Part shown: in pieces, positions 21,154-34,200 of the stretch
Layout of the letters: every line of letters starts with the position of its first letter
How positions within the stretch are numbered: position 1 is the first letter of the stretch
Assembly: GCF_963678635.1 (NCBI RefSeq)
Contig: NC_087065.1
Location: 73,915,345 to 73,979,344 of the forward strand
Direction of reading: 5' to 3'
From: Symsagittifera roscoffensis
Taxonomy: Eukaryota; Xenacoelomorpha; Acoela; Convolutidae
Length of the DNA stretch: 64,000 nucleotides
The notes under the pieces: model-generated
What the model was told of the DNA's origin: nothing
The model's database searches: none
What the model saw: only the letters and a program-made list of their open reading frames with translations
Made by a program: the position numbers and the translations under genes

Positions 21154-22211
21154 TCAAGCAACTCCACGATGCCGTCACAAAACTTCAGACCGGTACAACT
21201 AGGAGAACTAGATCACAATACTAATATGAGACTAACTTATCGCAAGACGCAATTTCGGAACTTTCTCGTCAATAATCTTAGTCACTGACAACAAATGTTT
21301 AAAAAATAATGAGATCTAGAAGATTTAAATTCAATGTTTGCGCCAACTTATTAAATTACTTCAAAATTACAAAATTTATCAGAACGAATTTTGAAAACTA
21401 TTTGGTAAATTTACGTCGAAGCGCAAGAACTTGTTTTGAATAACTTGAACAACAAATTCAAATATAAAGAATAAAAACATGAATCGTGGAAAACTTACAA
21501 CAATTAAACAAAATTAGCTCAAGTAGGGTTCTCGTCTCATGTTTGCAGATGATGCAACAATATATCGAGCTTTAAACACATTTTCCAATAGATAAGATCC
21601 GAGGACAAACACGATTTTCAAACCAAAATCTAGTGTCAAATTGTCTAATTCTATCTGACATATACACAGAAGCTCAGATAATTGCAGTAGATTGAATCAC
21701 GTGACTTTATCTTGAAGAGCACATTGATGGTAAGATGCTGCCAAAATTTCGTATCACTTACCAATCGATTAAGATTGTTCAGTTACAGCCGACGTACGCT
21801 GCCATGGGAATGAAAACCATTCAAACTATATCTGCTTGAATTCAAAATCTCCCAAAATTTCACTCATCTAGCAGAAATTCCAACCATCTATATTTTCAGC
21901 AGATCTCACTACGGATATCTGATTCGTATTTTTTTTTTCAAATAACCAGTCAGGAAGTAATTACCGGAATCATTTTAACAACCTTGCACAACTTTGGTGC
22001 ACACAAATTTTACCAAATTATAGCAATGTCCCCATGTACAAGCTAGTGGGCATCACCCCCGTCGATGATTGGATTGAGACAAATATAATCAATACAGAGC
22101 TTAAAATTAGCAATTTAAATATATAGTTGGAATACTGTAATAGCGTAATTTCAAATATAGCGAGCGGGGATCAGTCGAACAGTGATTGGCAGCGAGGAGG
22201 AAAGGGTCCTG
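21154..22211. other. Spacer between calnexin 3' end and RING gene C
   Basis: No exon is recognised. It must hold the calnexin 3' UTR and the promoter of RING gene C. I saw no clear AATAAA close to the calnexin stop on the minus strand. Confidence 0.4.
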
Positions 22212-22277
22212 TCAGTCTTTCCGACTTCTCCGTTTTCGGGGCTGAGAAGCCTCTTCCACTGAAGTCCCACCTTGGCC
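22212..22277 (-). CDS. CANX: Calnexin exon 8 (C-terminal retrieval signal)
   Basis: A 66-nt exon with the acceptor CCTATTTTAG encodes [20 protein letters not shown] followed by Asp and TGA. The basic end corresponds to the arginine-rich ER-retrieval ends of other calnexins. Confidence 0.9.
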   Translation of the reverse strand, partial: GQGGTSVEEASQPRKRRSRKD

Positions 22278-25200
22278 CTAAAATAGGATAACCATATGGT
22301 CGACAAAGAAGCCAAGTCACTTATCGAAGCACGAAATGATTTTTAAAAAATGAGACCAGGAAAATCAAACGTTGGCAAAAACTAGAGCAGGTAGCTTTTA
22401 ACGCGACCAAAGAATAAAATAATTTCAAAAAAATAGCTAAAAAAACTGACAAAAAACTAATTGTTTCTCAATTCAAACAGTTTTTTTATCAAACGAATTA
22501 CCAAAACACAAATTATTTTCTTAATATAATTTTGTATAAGATTTTGTTTTTTATTAGTCATTTTGCATCTCGTTAACGTACATTTAATTGACAAAGGAAC
22601 AAAAACAACTGTTTTTGAGAAAAAATATCATGAAGCAAATTTAGAGAGACCAACAAACGAAATGAAAAAATAGCCCAAAAACTGACAACAAACAAATTAT
22701 TTACTTAATTCCAACTGATTTTTTGATGCTCGACAAAAACAAAATAGAGTAAACTATTGACTTGCCAATGTTCGAGTTAACGCTATATTTTAACAAGTTC
22801 TAGACTTTCCAAGATTTCGAATTCTTTTGCCGAAATCAGATAACATTGAAAATGAATTTTGCAATATATTTCTGTTAAAATCAGTTCTATGAAGACGTGT
22901 CAACAGAAGTGAAATCTGAAAATTGAAATCCACTGTCGAAACTAGAATTCAATCACGTTTTTCGTGACTTTACACTTTTGCTGTTCTACAGCGGAGCATG
23001 TCTTCAATTCAACAAAGGAAATGAAATGCGTGATTTTATCATTAAGAGCACGTGGAATTTCGAATAAGGAATTTACATTTCTATTAAAAAAATCGAATTT
23101 AAGACCGCAAAAAAAAACAATTTTAAGCGTGAAGGCTTTCCTGAAAAAAGTTATCACGACCTATGTAAAAGTATTCACTATGTTCATTGACACTAAATGA
23201 GCAAATTCACAATTTTCAGCGCGAGTTCTGCGCGACAGGAAATCTGAAAACTGAAAAGCGTTTTCGAAACTAGAATTTGAACATGTTTTTCATGACATCT
23301 ACACTTTTGTTGTTCTTTAGGTTGCCTTCATTTTAACAAAGGAAATGAACTGCACTTACTAAGAAACCAAATGTCAAACCACCGCTAAAAATCAAACCTC
23401 AGCCTGCACAAATTTTCTTGAAAAAAAAAACTAAAAAAGTAGCCGCAAAAAAAAACTAAAAACTGAAAAAAAAACTAAAAAAAAACTAAAAAAAAAACTA
23501 AAAAAATTTTCTTGAAAAAAAAACTGACAAAAAACTAATTGTTTCTCAATTCAAACAGTTTTTTTATCAAACGAATTACCAAAACACAAATTATTTTCTT
23601 AATATAATTTTGTATAAGATTTTGCTTTTTATTAGTCATTTTGCATCTCGTTAACGTACATTTATAATTGACAAAGGAACAAAAACAACTGTTTTTGAGG
23701 AAAAATATCATGAAGCAAATTTAGAGAGACCAACAAACAAAATGAAAAAATAGCCCAAAAACTGACAACAAACAAATTATTTACTTAATTCCAACTGATT
23801 TTTTGATGCTCGACAAAAACAAAATAGAGTAAACTATTGACTTGCCAATGTTCGAGTTAACGCTATATTTTAACAAGTTCTAGACTTTCCAAGATTTCGA
23901 ATTCTTTTGCCGAAATCAGATAACATTGAAAATGAATTTTGCAATATATTTCTGTTAAAATCAGTTCTATGAAGACGTGTCAACAGAAGTGAAATCTGAA
24001 AATTGAAATCCACTGTCGAAACTAGAATTCAATCACGTTTTTCGTGACTTTACACTTTTGCTGTTCTACAGCGGAGCATGTCTTCAATTCAACAAAGGAA
24101 ATGAAATGCGTGATTTTATCATTAAGAGCACGTGGAATTTCGAATAAGGAATTTATATTTCTATTAAAAAAATCGAATTTAAGACCGCAAAAAAAAACAA
24201 TTTTAAGCGTGAAGGCTTTCCTGAAAAAAGTTATCACGACCTATGTAAAAGTATTCACTATGTTCATTGACACTAAATGAGCAAGTTCACAATTTTCAGC
24301 GCGAGTTCTGCGCGACAGGAAATCTGAAAACTGAAAAGCGTTTTCGAAACTAGAATTTGAACATGTTTTTCATGACATCTACACTTTTGTTGTTCTTTAG
24401 GTTGCCTTCATTTTAACAAAGGAAATGAACTGCACTTACTAAGAAACCAAATGTCAAACCACCGCTAAAAATCAAACCTCAGCCTGCACAAATTTTCTTG
24501 AAAAAAAACTTTAAAAAAAAACATATTTACTACGTTCATCGACTCTTAAAAGTATAGCCATAAAAAAACAAATTAACTCAAGATAACCAAAAAGGACACA
24601 CTTTCAGCTTTCGAAGAAAAATACATCACATTAAGGCTCGTTAAATTACAAAAACATTTCATCATTGACAAATTTTACATATGAAGAACTCAATAAGAAA
24701 AAAGTGATCAATAGATATTTTTTTGTTTTCCACTGAGGAACCTTGAATGTAAATCCTTTTCAAATCATCGCAAAAAATTACAGCTTGATTATAAACGTCA
24801 AGCAAACAAAAACCTTACGCTGAATTTGAACCGGGACAAAGAAACTTTAAACTGTGATCACGCAAGCACCTCAAGAACTTTTAACAGGAAAAAAGGTAGT
24901 ACCCAATACTACACACTAGCAAATGCAATTAACTTACACCACTTCTGATATTTAAAACTTACATTTTGTGGCTCTGTATCGTTCTCGTCCAATTCGCTTC
25001 CCTCCTCGGCCGACCCCTCGTCATCTCCGTCCGCCTCCTCCTCCTCCTCTTCTTCGGCTGTTTCCAAGTCACCCCTGCCCGATTTTGAGTTGCCGTCACC
25101 CTGGCTACTTACTTCTTTCTCTGGCTCTTCTTCTTCTTTGGCAGCGTCGTCTTCGGAGGCTTCCAGTTGGTCTCTGGACGAAGTAGCCGCAACTGGCTCG

Positions 25201-28200
25201 TCGTCATCTTTCTTGTGTTCGGCAGAACTGGGTTTAGGAGCGGGAGTTTTCTTCTTTCGCGACTAAATATACCATTCTCATGCAACCATTTCAACAAACT
25301 TATGAGCATACATACAGTTTACTCACAAATAGTGAACTTGATTTCGTATTCAAACTTTCACAACCGCAATTATTTTTATATATGAGTTTTTGCTGTATTT
25401 ATCCTTACTTTGGGCTTTGACAAAAAGTAACTGACGCAACACGTGATAGGCAGCACTACGGCCAGAGCGTACACAATCCACAGCCAGGGGTTCTGATTGG
25501 CCGACTTGTACAAGTAGTCGATGACAGAATCACTATTAGAGAATGCCATTCGCTCCTTTGTTTTCTTTTTTGCCCATGTTTCGGACGCGTAATGGCTCGC
25601 CATTTCAGAGTCAGAAGTGATCAGAAAATTGTCAAAGAGAATGTTATTAGACATTGACCACAGTTCCAGGCCTATAGCGCTGATAGGGGCCAGGTTTTGG
25701 AATGGGTTCGGGTCATCGAAGTGATCTGGGTTTGGGATCTTTTTGGGTTTCCAGATGCCTTTGAAGTTGGGGTTGTCAATCATCGGTGCATGCCATTTAC
25801 CCTTGAACTTCGGGTTAGCAATCATCGCTGGCCTCCATTCACCACAACCTGGCTTGCATTTGGGGTTTTCTAAATTCAATCCACAATGAAAAAATAAACG
25901 GACTCAATTGGACTCGAACTACCTCAAAATTGTTCATTATAAATAGTAGTAAAAATGGTTTCAAAATCAGCAGCTATCTTTTTCTAGAGCCTTAAAATAT
26001 AATTTGGACAAGTGTAAAAATGAAACATTTCTGACCAATGAGCGGGGCCTCCCACTCTCCATCCAAGTCAGTATCCCAGTCTCCCGGCTTCTCCGCCTGC
26101 GGGTCTGGAACGTAGGTGGGCTCATCGTCCAGCCACTCAGTTGGCTTCACATCCGCCGGGTCAGCAATCTTCTCAGGCTCACTCTCATCCCTTATCATAA
26201 AACATTAACTTCGTCATAGTTATCTATTTTTTGCTTTAATAAAACTTCGAATTGAATTTCAGGCTTAAATAAAAAGTTCTTTATTTTTATATTTTACATA
26301 AGTAATTCACGCCGTAGCAGTGGAAAAACCAGTATCAAAATAAGCTGTACGATTAGGACTAAGATATTTGCGTTGGCCTATAAACTTGATGATTTCAAGT
26401 CTCAAAAGGGATGCCTACCAATCATCGGGCTTCGTGGCTTCTGGGTCGGGGATCTTGGCTCTATCATCCCAGTCCTCAGGTTTCTTATCCTCTGGGTCGT
26501 TTATCTCCGCCTCTGGGATGACAGATGGTCTAAAATTGGGACACTTGAACTCAGTTGAGATCATCAAGAGCGTTTACATCAGTGCTTATGAAGGCTATTT
26601 GAGCTCCCATGATGATAGTTCAATTAAAATTACAACTATTCGATAGCCATTTTCAGCTAAAAAATATAAAAAACACTGCACTTACTTGAAGTCGTTGAGA
26701 AGACTTCCGCTTTTGATGACAGTCTGATCAACTGACAATTCAAACTTACTTTCTGCTTCAATAGACAGTGTGAGCAAATGGGAAAACTTGTCCGTGAAGA
26801 TACTTTTGAACCCCTCTGAACTGTCCAGAGTCATGTGTTTCTCCTCAGTTTTCTTAGTTTTAGGACTCTCATATCGGAATATGAAATGCATTTTCATATC
26901 GTTGCCACATTTATCGGGACCAAACATTATTGTGTAGGGTGTTTTGTCGTGAAAACTGTTCAAATCGAGCGACTCAGCTTCAGAGAGGAGTTTAATGTAT
27001 GCACCGCCACATTCCATTCCCTCTTGAAAACGAACGTCATATCTAGAGAAAAACAACACAAAAAATTACAAATTTTTCAAATAGGAGTATGCAAAAAAGG
27101 TCAGCACATCATAAGAGCCCAATATGTGCCCTGATATACAATTTTACCATAATATTTTTAAAATTACGGACATTTAAAGGTATGGCAATTTGCATGACCC
27201 CAACTATGACATCGATCTGAATAATGGTCAACCAATTTAAGGACGTAGAAATGGTCAAAATTTTAAACCAGATCGAGTGTTTCATTTTTCTATATCAACT
27301 ATGCAAAAGCTAAAAAGATAGTTTTCAGGTGTATGACCATTCGCAAGAATCAACTATAACATTGGATCTGAAAAAAAAGTCAATCAATCTAGGGCGTAGA
27401 AATGGTCAACAGTTTAACCCAGACCGAGTGTTTGGCCTATAACACAACAATTATGCAGAATCAAAACAGAAAATTTTGAAAGTATGACCATTCGAAAAAA
27501 CCAAATATTACATAGGATCTGAAAAGTCAATCAATTTAAGGCCGTAGAAATTGTCAAAAATTTAACCCAGACCGAGTGTTTGGCCGATTACACATCAATT
27601 ATGCTAAAACAAAACTAATAATTGTTGAATGTAAGACCATTCGCAAGAACCAAATATTACATTGGACCTGAAAAAAAGTCAATCAATTTAAGGCCGTAGA
27701 AATGGTCAAAAGATAAACCCAGACCGTGTGTTTGACCTACTACACATCAATTATGCAAAAACAAAACAGATAATTTTTGAATGTATGACCATGCGCAAGA
27801 ACCAACTATTACATTGGATCTGAAAAAAGTCAATCAATAAGGCCGTTGAAATGGTCAAAACATTAACGCAGACCGAGTGTTTGACCTACTACATATCAAT
27901 TAGGCAAAAATAAAACAGATAATTTTTGAATGTATGACCATTCGCAAGAATCAACTATAACATTGGATCTGAATAACAGTCAATCAATCTAAGGGCGTAG
28001 AAATGGTCAACAGTTTAACCCAGACCTAGCGTTTACCCTATTGTAAAATAACTATTTAAAAACAAATTGCATAATTTTCATATGAATGGCCATTTGCAAT
28101 AATCAACTTTAACGTTATCTCTGAAGAAAGTCGATCATTTTGAGGACGTAGAAATGGTCAAAAGTTTAACCCAGACCGAGTGTTTGGCCTATTACACATC

Positions 28201-31200
28201 AATTAAGCAAAAACAAAACATAAATTTTGAAAGTATGAATATTCGCAAGAACCAACTATTACATTGGATCTGAAAAATATTCAATCAACTTAAGGCCATA
28301 GAAATGGTCAAAAGTTCAACCCAGACCGAGTTTTTGCCCTATTACACAGTTATGCAAAGAAAACAGATAATTATTGAATAAATGACTATTTGCAAGCACT
28401 AACTAGATAATTGGATCTAAAAAACAGGTCAATCAATTTAAAGCCGTAGAAATGATCAAGAGTGTAACCCTGGCTGAGTGTTTGCCCTAATGCACATCAA
28501 TTATGCAAAAAAGATGATTTTTAAATGTATGACTATTCGCAAGAACCATCTATTAGACTGGATCTGAAAAAGAAGTCAATCAATTAACGCCGTAGAAATG
28601 GTCAAAAAATTAACCCAGAACTAAAGTTTGTACTATTAAGTCGTTAAATTTAAGGCCCTAGAAATGGTCAAAAAAATAACTTAGAAAGAGCGTTTGGCCT
28701 TTTAAGCATCAATTATGCAAAAACAAAACAGATAATTTTTGAATGTATGACCATTCGCAAGAACCAACTATTACATTGGATCTGAAAAAAATTCAATCAA
28801 CTTAAGGCCATAGAAAAGGTCAAAAGTTCAAAACAGACCGAGTGTTTGGCCTATTAATTATGCAAAAACAAAACTAATAATTTTTGAATGTATGACCATT
28901 CGCAAGAACCAAATATTACATTGGACCTGAAAAAAAGTCAATCAATTTAAGGCCGTAGAAATGGTCAAAAGTTCAAAACAGACCGAGTGTTTGGCCTATT
29001 ACACATCAATTATGCAAAAACAGAACAATTAATTTTTGAATGTATGACTATTCGCAACAACCAACTATTACATTGGATCTGAAAAAAGTCAATCAATTCA
29101 AGGCCGTAGAAATGGTCAAAAGTTTAGCCCAGACCGAGTGTTTGGCTATTACACATCAGTTATGGAAAAACAGAACAGATAATTTTTAAATGTAAGACCA
29201 TTCGCAAGAAACAACTTTTACATTGGATCTGAAAAAAAATCAATTTAAGGACGTAGAAAAGGTCAAAAACTTGACACAGAAGAGTGGTTGCCCCATTACA
29301 CATCAATTATGCAAACAAAACAGATAAGTTCAGAATGTATGAGCATTTGCAAGAACTAACCATTACATTGGATCTGAATAAAAAATCTATCAGAATAAGG
29401 CAGTAGAAATGGTCATAAGTTTAATCCAGACGGAGTGTTGGCCCTATTACACATCAATTATGCAAACAAAACAGATATTTTTTGAACGTATGACCATTCG
29501 TAAGAAACAACCATTAAAATGGATCTGTAAAAAAGTCAATCAAAATAATGACCTAAAAACGGTCAAAAGTAAAACCCAGACCGATTGTTTGCCCTATTAC
29601 ACATCAATTATGCAAAAACAAAACATTATTTTTAAATGCATGACCAATCGCAAAAACCAACTATTAAATTGGATCTGAAAAAAGCCATTCGATTCAAGGT
29701 CGTAGAAATGGTCAAAAAATTAACCCAGACCGAGTGTTTGGCCTATAACACAACAATTATGCAGAATCAAAACAGAAAATTTTGAAAGTATGACCATTCG
29801 AAAAAAACCAAATATTACATAGGATCTGAAAAATCAATCAATTTAAGGCCGTAGAAATTGTCAAAAATTAAACCCAGACCGAGTGTTTGGCCTATTACAC
29901 ATCAATTATGCAAAAACAAAACATAATTTTTAAATGCATGACCAATCGCAAGAAACAACTTTTACATTGGATCTGAAAAAAAATATCAATTTAGAGACGT
30001 AGAAAAGGTCAAAAATTTAACACAGAAGAGTGGTTGCCCTATTACACATCAATTATGCCAACAAAACAGATAAGTTTAGAATGTATGAGCATTTGTAAGA
30101 ACTAAACATTACATTGGATCTGAATTTAAAAAATCTATCAAAATAAGGCAGTAGAAATGGCCAAAAATTTTAATCCAGACGGAGTGTTGGCCCTATTACA
30201 CATCAATTATGCAAACAAAACAGATATTTTTTGAACGTATGACCATTCGCAAGAAACAACCATTACAATGGATCTGTAAAAAAGTCAATCAAAATAATGA
30301 CCTAGAAACGGTCAAAAGTAAAACCCAGACCGATTGTTTGCCCTATTACACATCAATTATGCGAAAACAAAACATAATTTTTAAAAGCATGACCAATCGC
30401 AAGAACCAACTATAAAACTTGGATCTGAAAAAAGTCATTCGATTCAAGGTCGTAGAAATGGTCAAAAAGTTAACCCAGACCGAGTTTTTGGCCTATTACA
30501 CATCAATTATGCAAAAACAAAACAGATAACTTTTGAGTGTATGACCATTCGCAAGAACCAACTATTACATTGGATCTGAAAATTAAAAATCAATTTAGGG
30601 CCGTTGAAATGGTCAAAAATTTAACCCAGACCGAGTGTTTGGCCTATTACACAACAATTATGCAAAATCAAAACAGAAATTTTTTGAATGTATGACCATT
30701 CGCAAGAACCAACTATTACATTGGATCTGAAAAAAAATCATTCAATTTAAGGCCATAGAAATGGTCAAAAAAACAACTTAGTCAGAGTGTTTGGCCTTTT
30801 ACACATCAATCATGCAAAACCAAACAGATAATTTTTGAATATACGACCATTCGCAAAATCCAACTATTACATTGGATCTGATTAAAAAGTTATTCAATTT
30901 TAGGCCATAGAAAAGGTCAGAAATCTAACTAAGACCGAGTGTTTGGCATATTACACATCAATTATGCAAAAACAAAACAGATAATTTTTGAATGTATGAC
31001 CATTCGCAAGAACCAACTATTACATTGGATCTGAATAACAGTCAATCAATCTAAGGGCGTAGAAATGGTCAAGTTTAACCCAGACCTAGCGTTTACCCTA
31101 TTGTAAAATAACTATTTAAAAACAAATTGCATAATTTTCATATGAATGGCCATTTGCAATAATCAACTTTAACGTTATCTCTGAAGAAAGTCGATCATTT

Positions 31201-34200
31201 TGAGGACGTAGAAATGGTCAAAAGTTTAACCCAGACCGAGTGTTTGGCCTATTACACATCAATTAAGCAAAAACAAAACATAAATTTTGAAAGTATGAAT
31301 ATTCGCAAGAACCAACTATTACATTGGATCTGAAAAATATTCAATCAACTTAAGGCCATAGAAATGGTCAAAAGTTCAACCCAGACCGAGTTTTTGCCCT
31401 ATTACACAGTTATGCAAAGAAAACAGATAATTATTGAATAAATGACTATTTGCAAGCACTAACTAGATAATTGGATCTAAAAAACAGGTCAATCAATTTA
31501 AAGCCGTAGAAATGATCAAGAGTGTAACCCTGGCTGAGTGTTTGCCCTAATGCACATCAATTATGCAAAAAAAGATGATTTTTAAATGTATGACTATTCG
31601 CAAGAACCACCTATTAGACTGGATCTGAAAAAGAAGTCAATCAATTAACGCCGTAGAAATGGTCAAAAAATTAACCCAGAACTAAAGTTTGTACTATTAA
31701 GTCGTTAAATTTAAGGCCCTAGAAATGGTCAAAAAAATAACTTAGAACGAGCGTTTGGCCTTTTAAGCATCAATTATGCAAAAACAAAACAGATAATTTC
31801 TGAATGTATGACCATTCGCAAGAACCAACTATTACATTGGATCTGAAAAAAATTCAATCAACTTAAGGCCATAGAAAAGGTCAAAAGTTCAAAACAGACC
31901 GAGTGTTTGGCCTATTAATTATGCAAAAACAAAAACTAATAATTTTTGAATGTATGACCATTCGCAAGAACCAAATATTACATTGGACCTGAAAAAAAGT
32001 CAATCAATTTAAGGCCGTAGAAATGGTCAAAAGTTCAAAACAGACCGAGTGTTTGGCCTATTACACATCAATTATGCAAAAACAGAACAATTAATTTTTG
32101 AATGTATGACTATTCGCAACAACCAACTATAACATTGGATCTGAAAAAAGTCAATCAATTCAAGGCCGTAGAAATGGTCAAAAGTTTAGCCCAGACCGAG
32201 TGTTTGGCTATTACACATCAGTTATGGAAAAACAGAATAGATAATTTTTAAATGTAAGACCATTCGCAAGAAACAACTTTTACATTGGATCTGAAAAAAA
32301 AAATCAATTTAAGGACGTAGAAAAGATCAAAAACTTGACACAGAAGAGTGGTTGCCCCATTACACATCAATTATGCAAACAAAACAGATAAGTTCAGAAT
32401 GTATGAGCATTTGCAAGAACTAACCATTACATTGGATCTGAATAAAAAGTCTATCAGAATAAGGCAGTAGAAATGGTCATAAGTTTAATCCAGACGGAGT
32501 GTTGGCCCTATTACACATCAATTATGCAAACAAAACAGATATTTTTTGAACGTATGACCATTCGTAAGAAACAACCATTACAATGGATCTGTAAAAAAGT
32601 CAATCAAAATAATGACCTAAAAACGGTCAAAAGTAAAACCCAGACCGATTGTTTGCCCTATTACACATCAATTATGCAAAAACAAAACATTATTTTTAAA
32701 TGCATGACCAATCGCAAAAACCAACTATTAAATTGGATCTGAAAAAAGCCATTCGATTCAAGGTCTTAGAAATGGTCAAAAAATTAACCCAGACCGAGTG
32801 TTTGGCCTATAACACAACAATTATGCAGAATCAAAACAGAAAATTTTGAAAGTATGACCATTCGAAAAAACCAAATATTACATAGGATCTGAAAAATCAA
32901 TCAATTTAAGGCCGTAGAAATTGTCAAAAATTAAACCCAGACCGAGTGTTTGGCCTATTACACATCAATTATGCAAAAACAAAACATAATTTTTAAATGC
33001 ATGACCAATCGCAAGAAACAACTTTTACATTGGATCTGAAAAAAAATATCAATTTAGAGACGTAGAAAAGGTCAAAAATTTAACACAGAAGAGTGGTTGC
33101 CCTATTACACATCAATTATGCCAACAAAACAGATAAGTTTAGAATGTATGAGCATTTGTAAGAACTAAACATTACATTGGAACTGAATTTAAAAAATCTA
33201 TCAAAATAAGGCAGTAGAAATGGCCAAAAGTTTAATCCAGACGGAGTGTTGGCCCTATTACACATCAATTATGCAAACAAAACAGATATTTTTTGAACGT
33301 ATGACCATTCGCAAGAAACAACCACTACAATGGATCTGTAAAAAAGTCAATCAAAATAATGACCTAGAAACGGTCAAAAGTAAAACCCAGACCGATTGTT
33401 TGCCCTATTACACATCAATTATGCGAAAACAAAACATAATTTTTAAAAGCATGACCAATCGCAAGAACCAACTATAAAACTTGGATCTGAAAAAAGTCAT
33501 TCGATTCAAGGTCGTAGAAATGGTCAAAAAGTTAACCCAGACCGAGTTTTTGGCCTATTACACATCAATTATGCAAAAACAAAACAGATAACTTTTGAGT
33601 GTATGACCATTCGCAAGAACCAACTATTACATTGGATCTGAACAAAATCAATCAATAAGGCCGTTGAAATAGTAAAAAAATTAACGCAGACAGTGTTTGA
33701 CCTATTACATATCAATTAGGCAAAAACAAAACGGATAATTTTTGAATGTATGACCATTCGCAAGAACCAACTATTACATTAGATCTGAAAATTAAAAATC
33801 AATTTAGGGCCGTTGAAATGGTCAAAAATTTAACCCAGACCGAGTGTTTGGCCTATTACACAACAATTATGCAAAATCAAAACAGAAATTTTTTGAATGT
33901 ATGACCATTCGCAAGAACCAACTATTACATTGGATCTGAAAAAAAATCATTCAATTTAAGGCCATAGAAATGGTCAAATACAACTTAGTCAGAGTGTTTG
34001 GCCTTTTACACATCAATCATGCAAAACCAAACAGATAATTTTTGAATATATGACCATTCGCAAAATCCAACTATTACATTGGATCTGATTAAAAAGTTAT
34101 TCAATTTTAGGCCATAGAAAAGGTCAGAAATCTAACAAAGACCGAGTGTTTGGCATATTACACATCAATTATGCAAAAACAAAACAGATAATTTTTGAAT

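Noticed and set aside
22942-24280. Paired 71- and 78-codon frames in the calnexin intron as genes
   Set aside because: They lie in the family A repeat within both tandem units, on both strands, and are copied with it.
24968-26646. Plus-strand open frames opposite the calnexin exons (24968-25186, 26004-26219, 26368-26646)
   Set aside because: They are antisense shadows of exons 4, 5 and 7, which have homology and splice sites on the minus strand.
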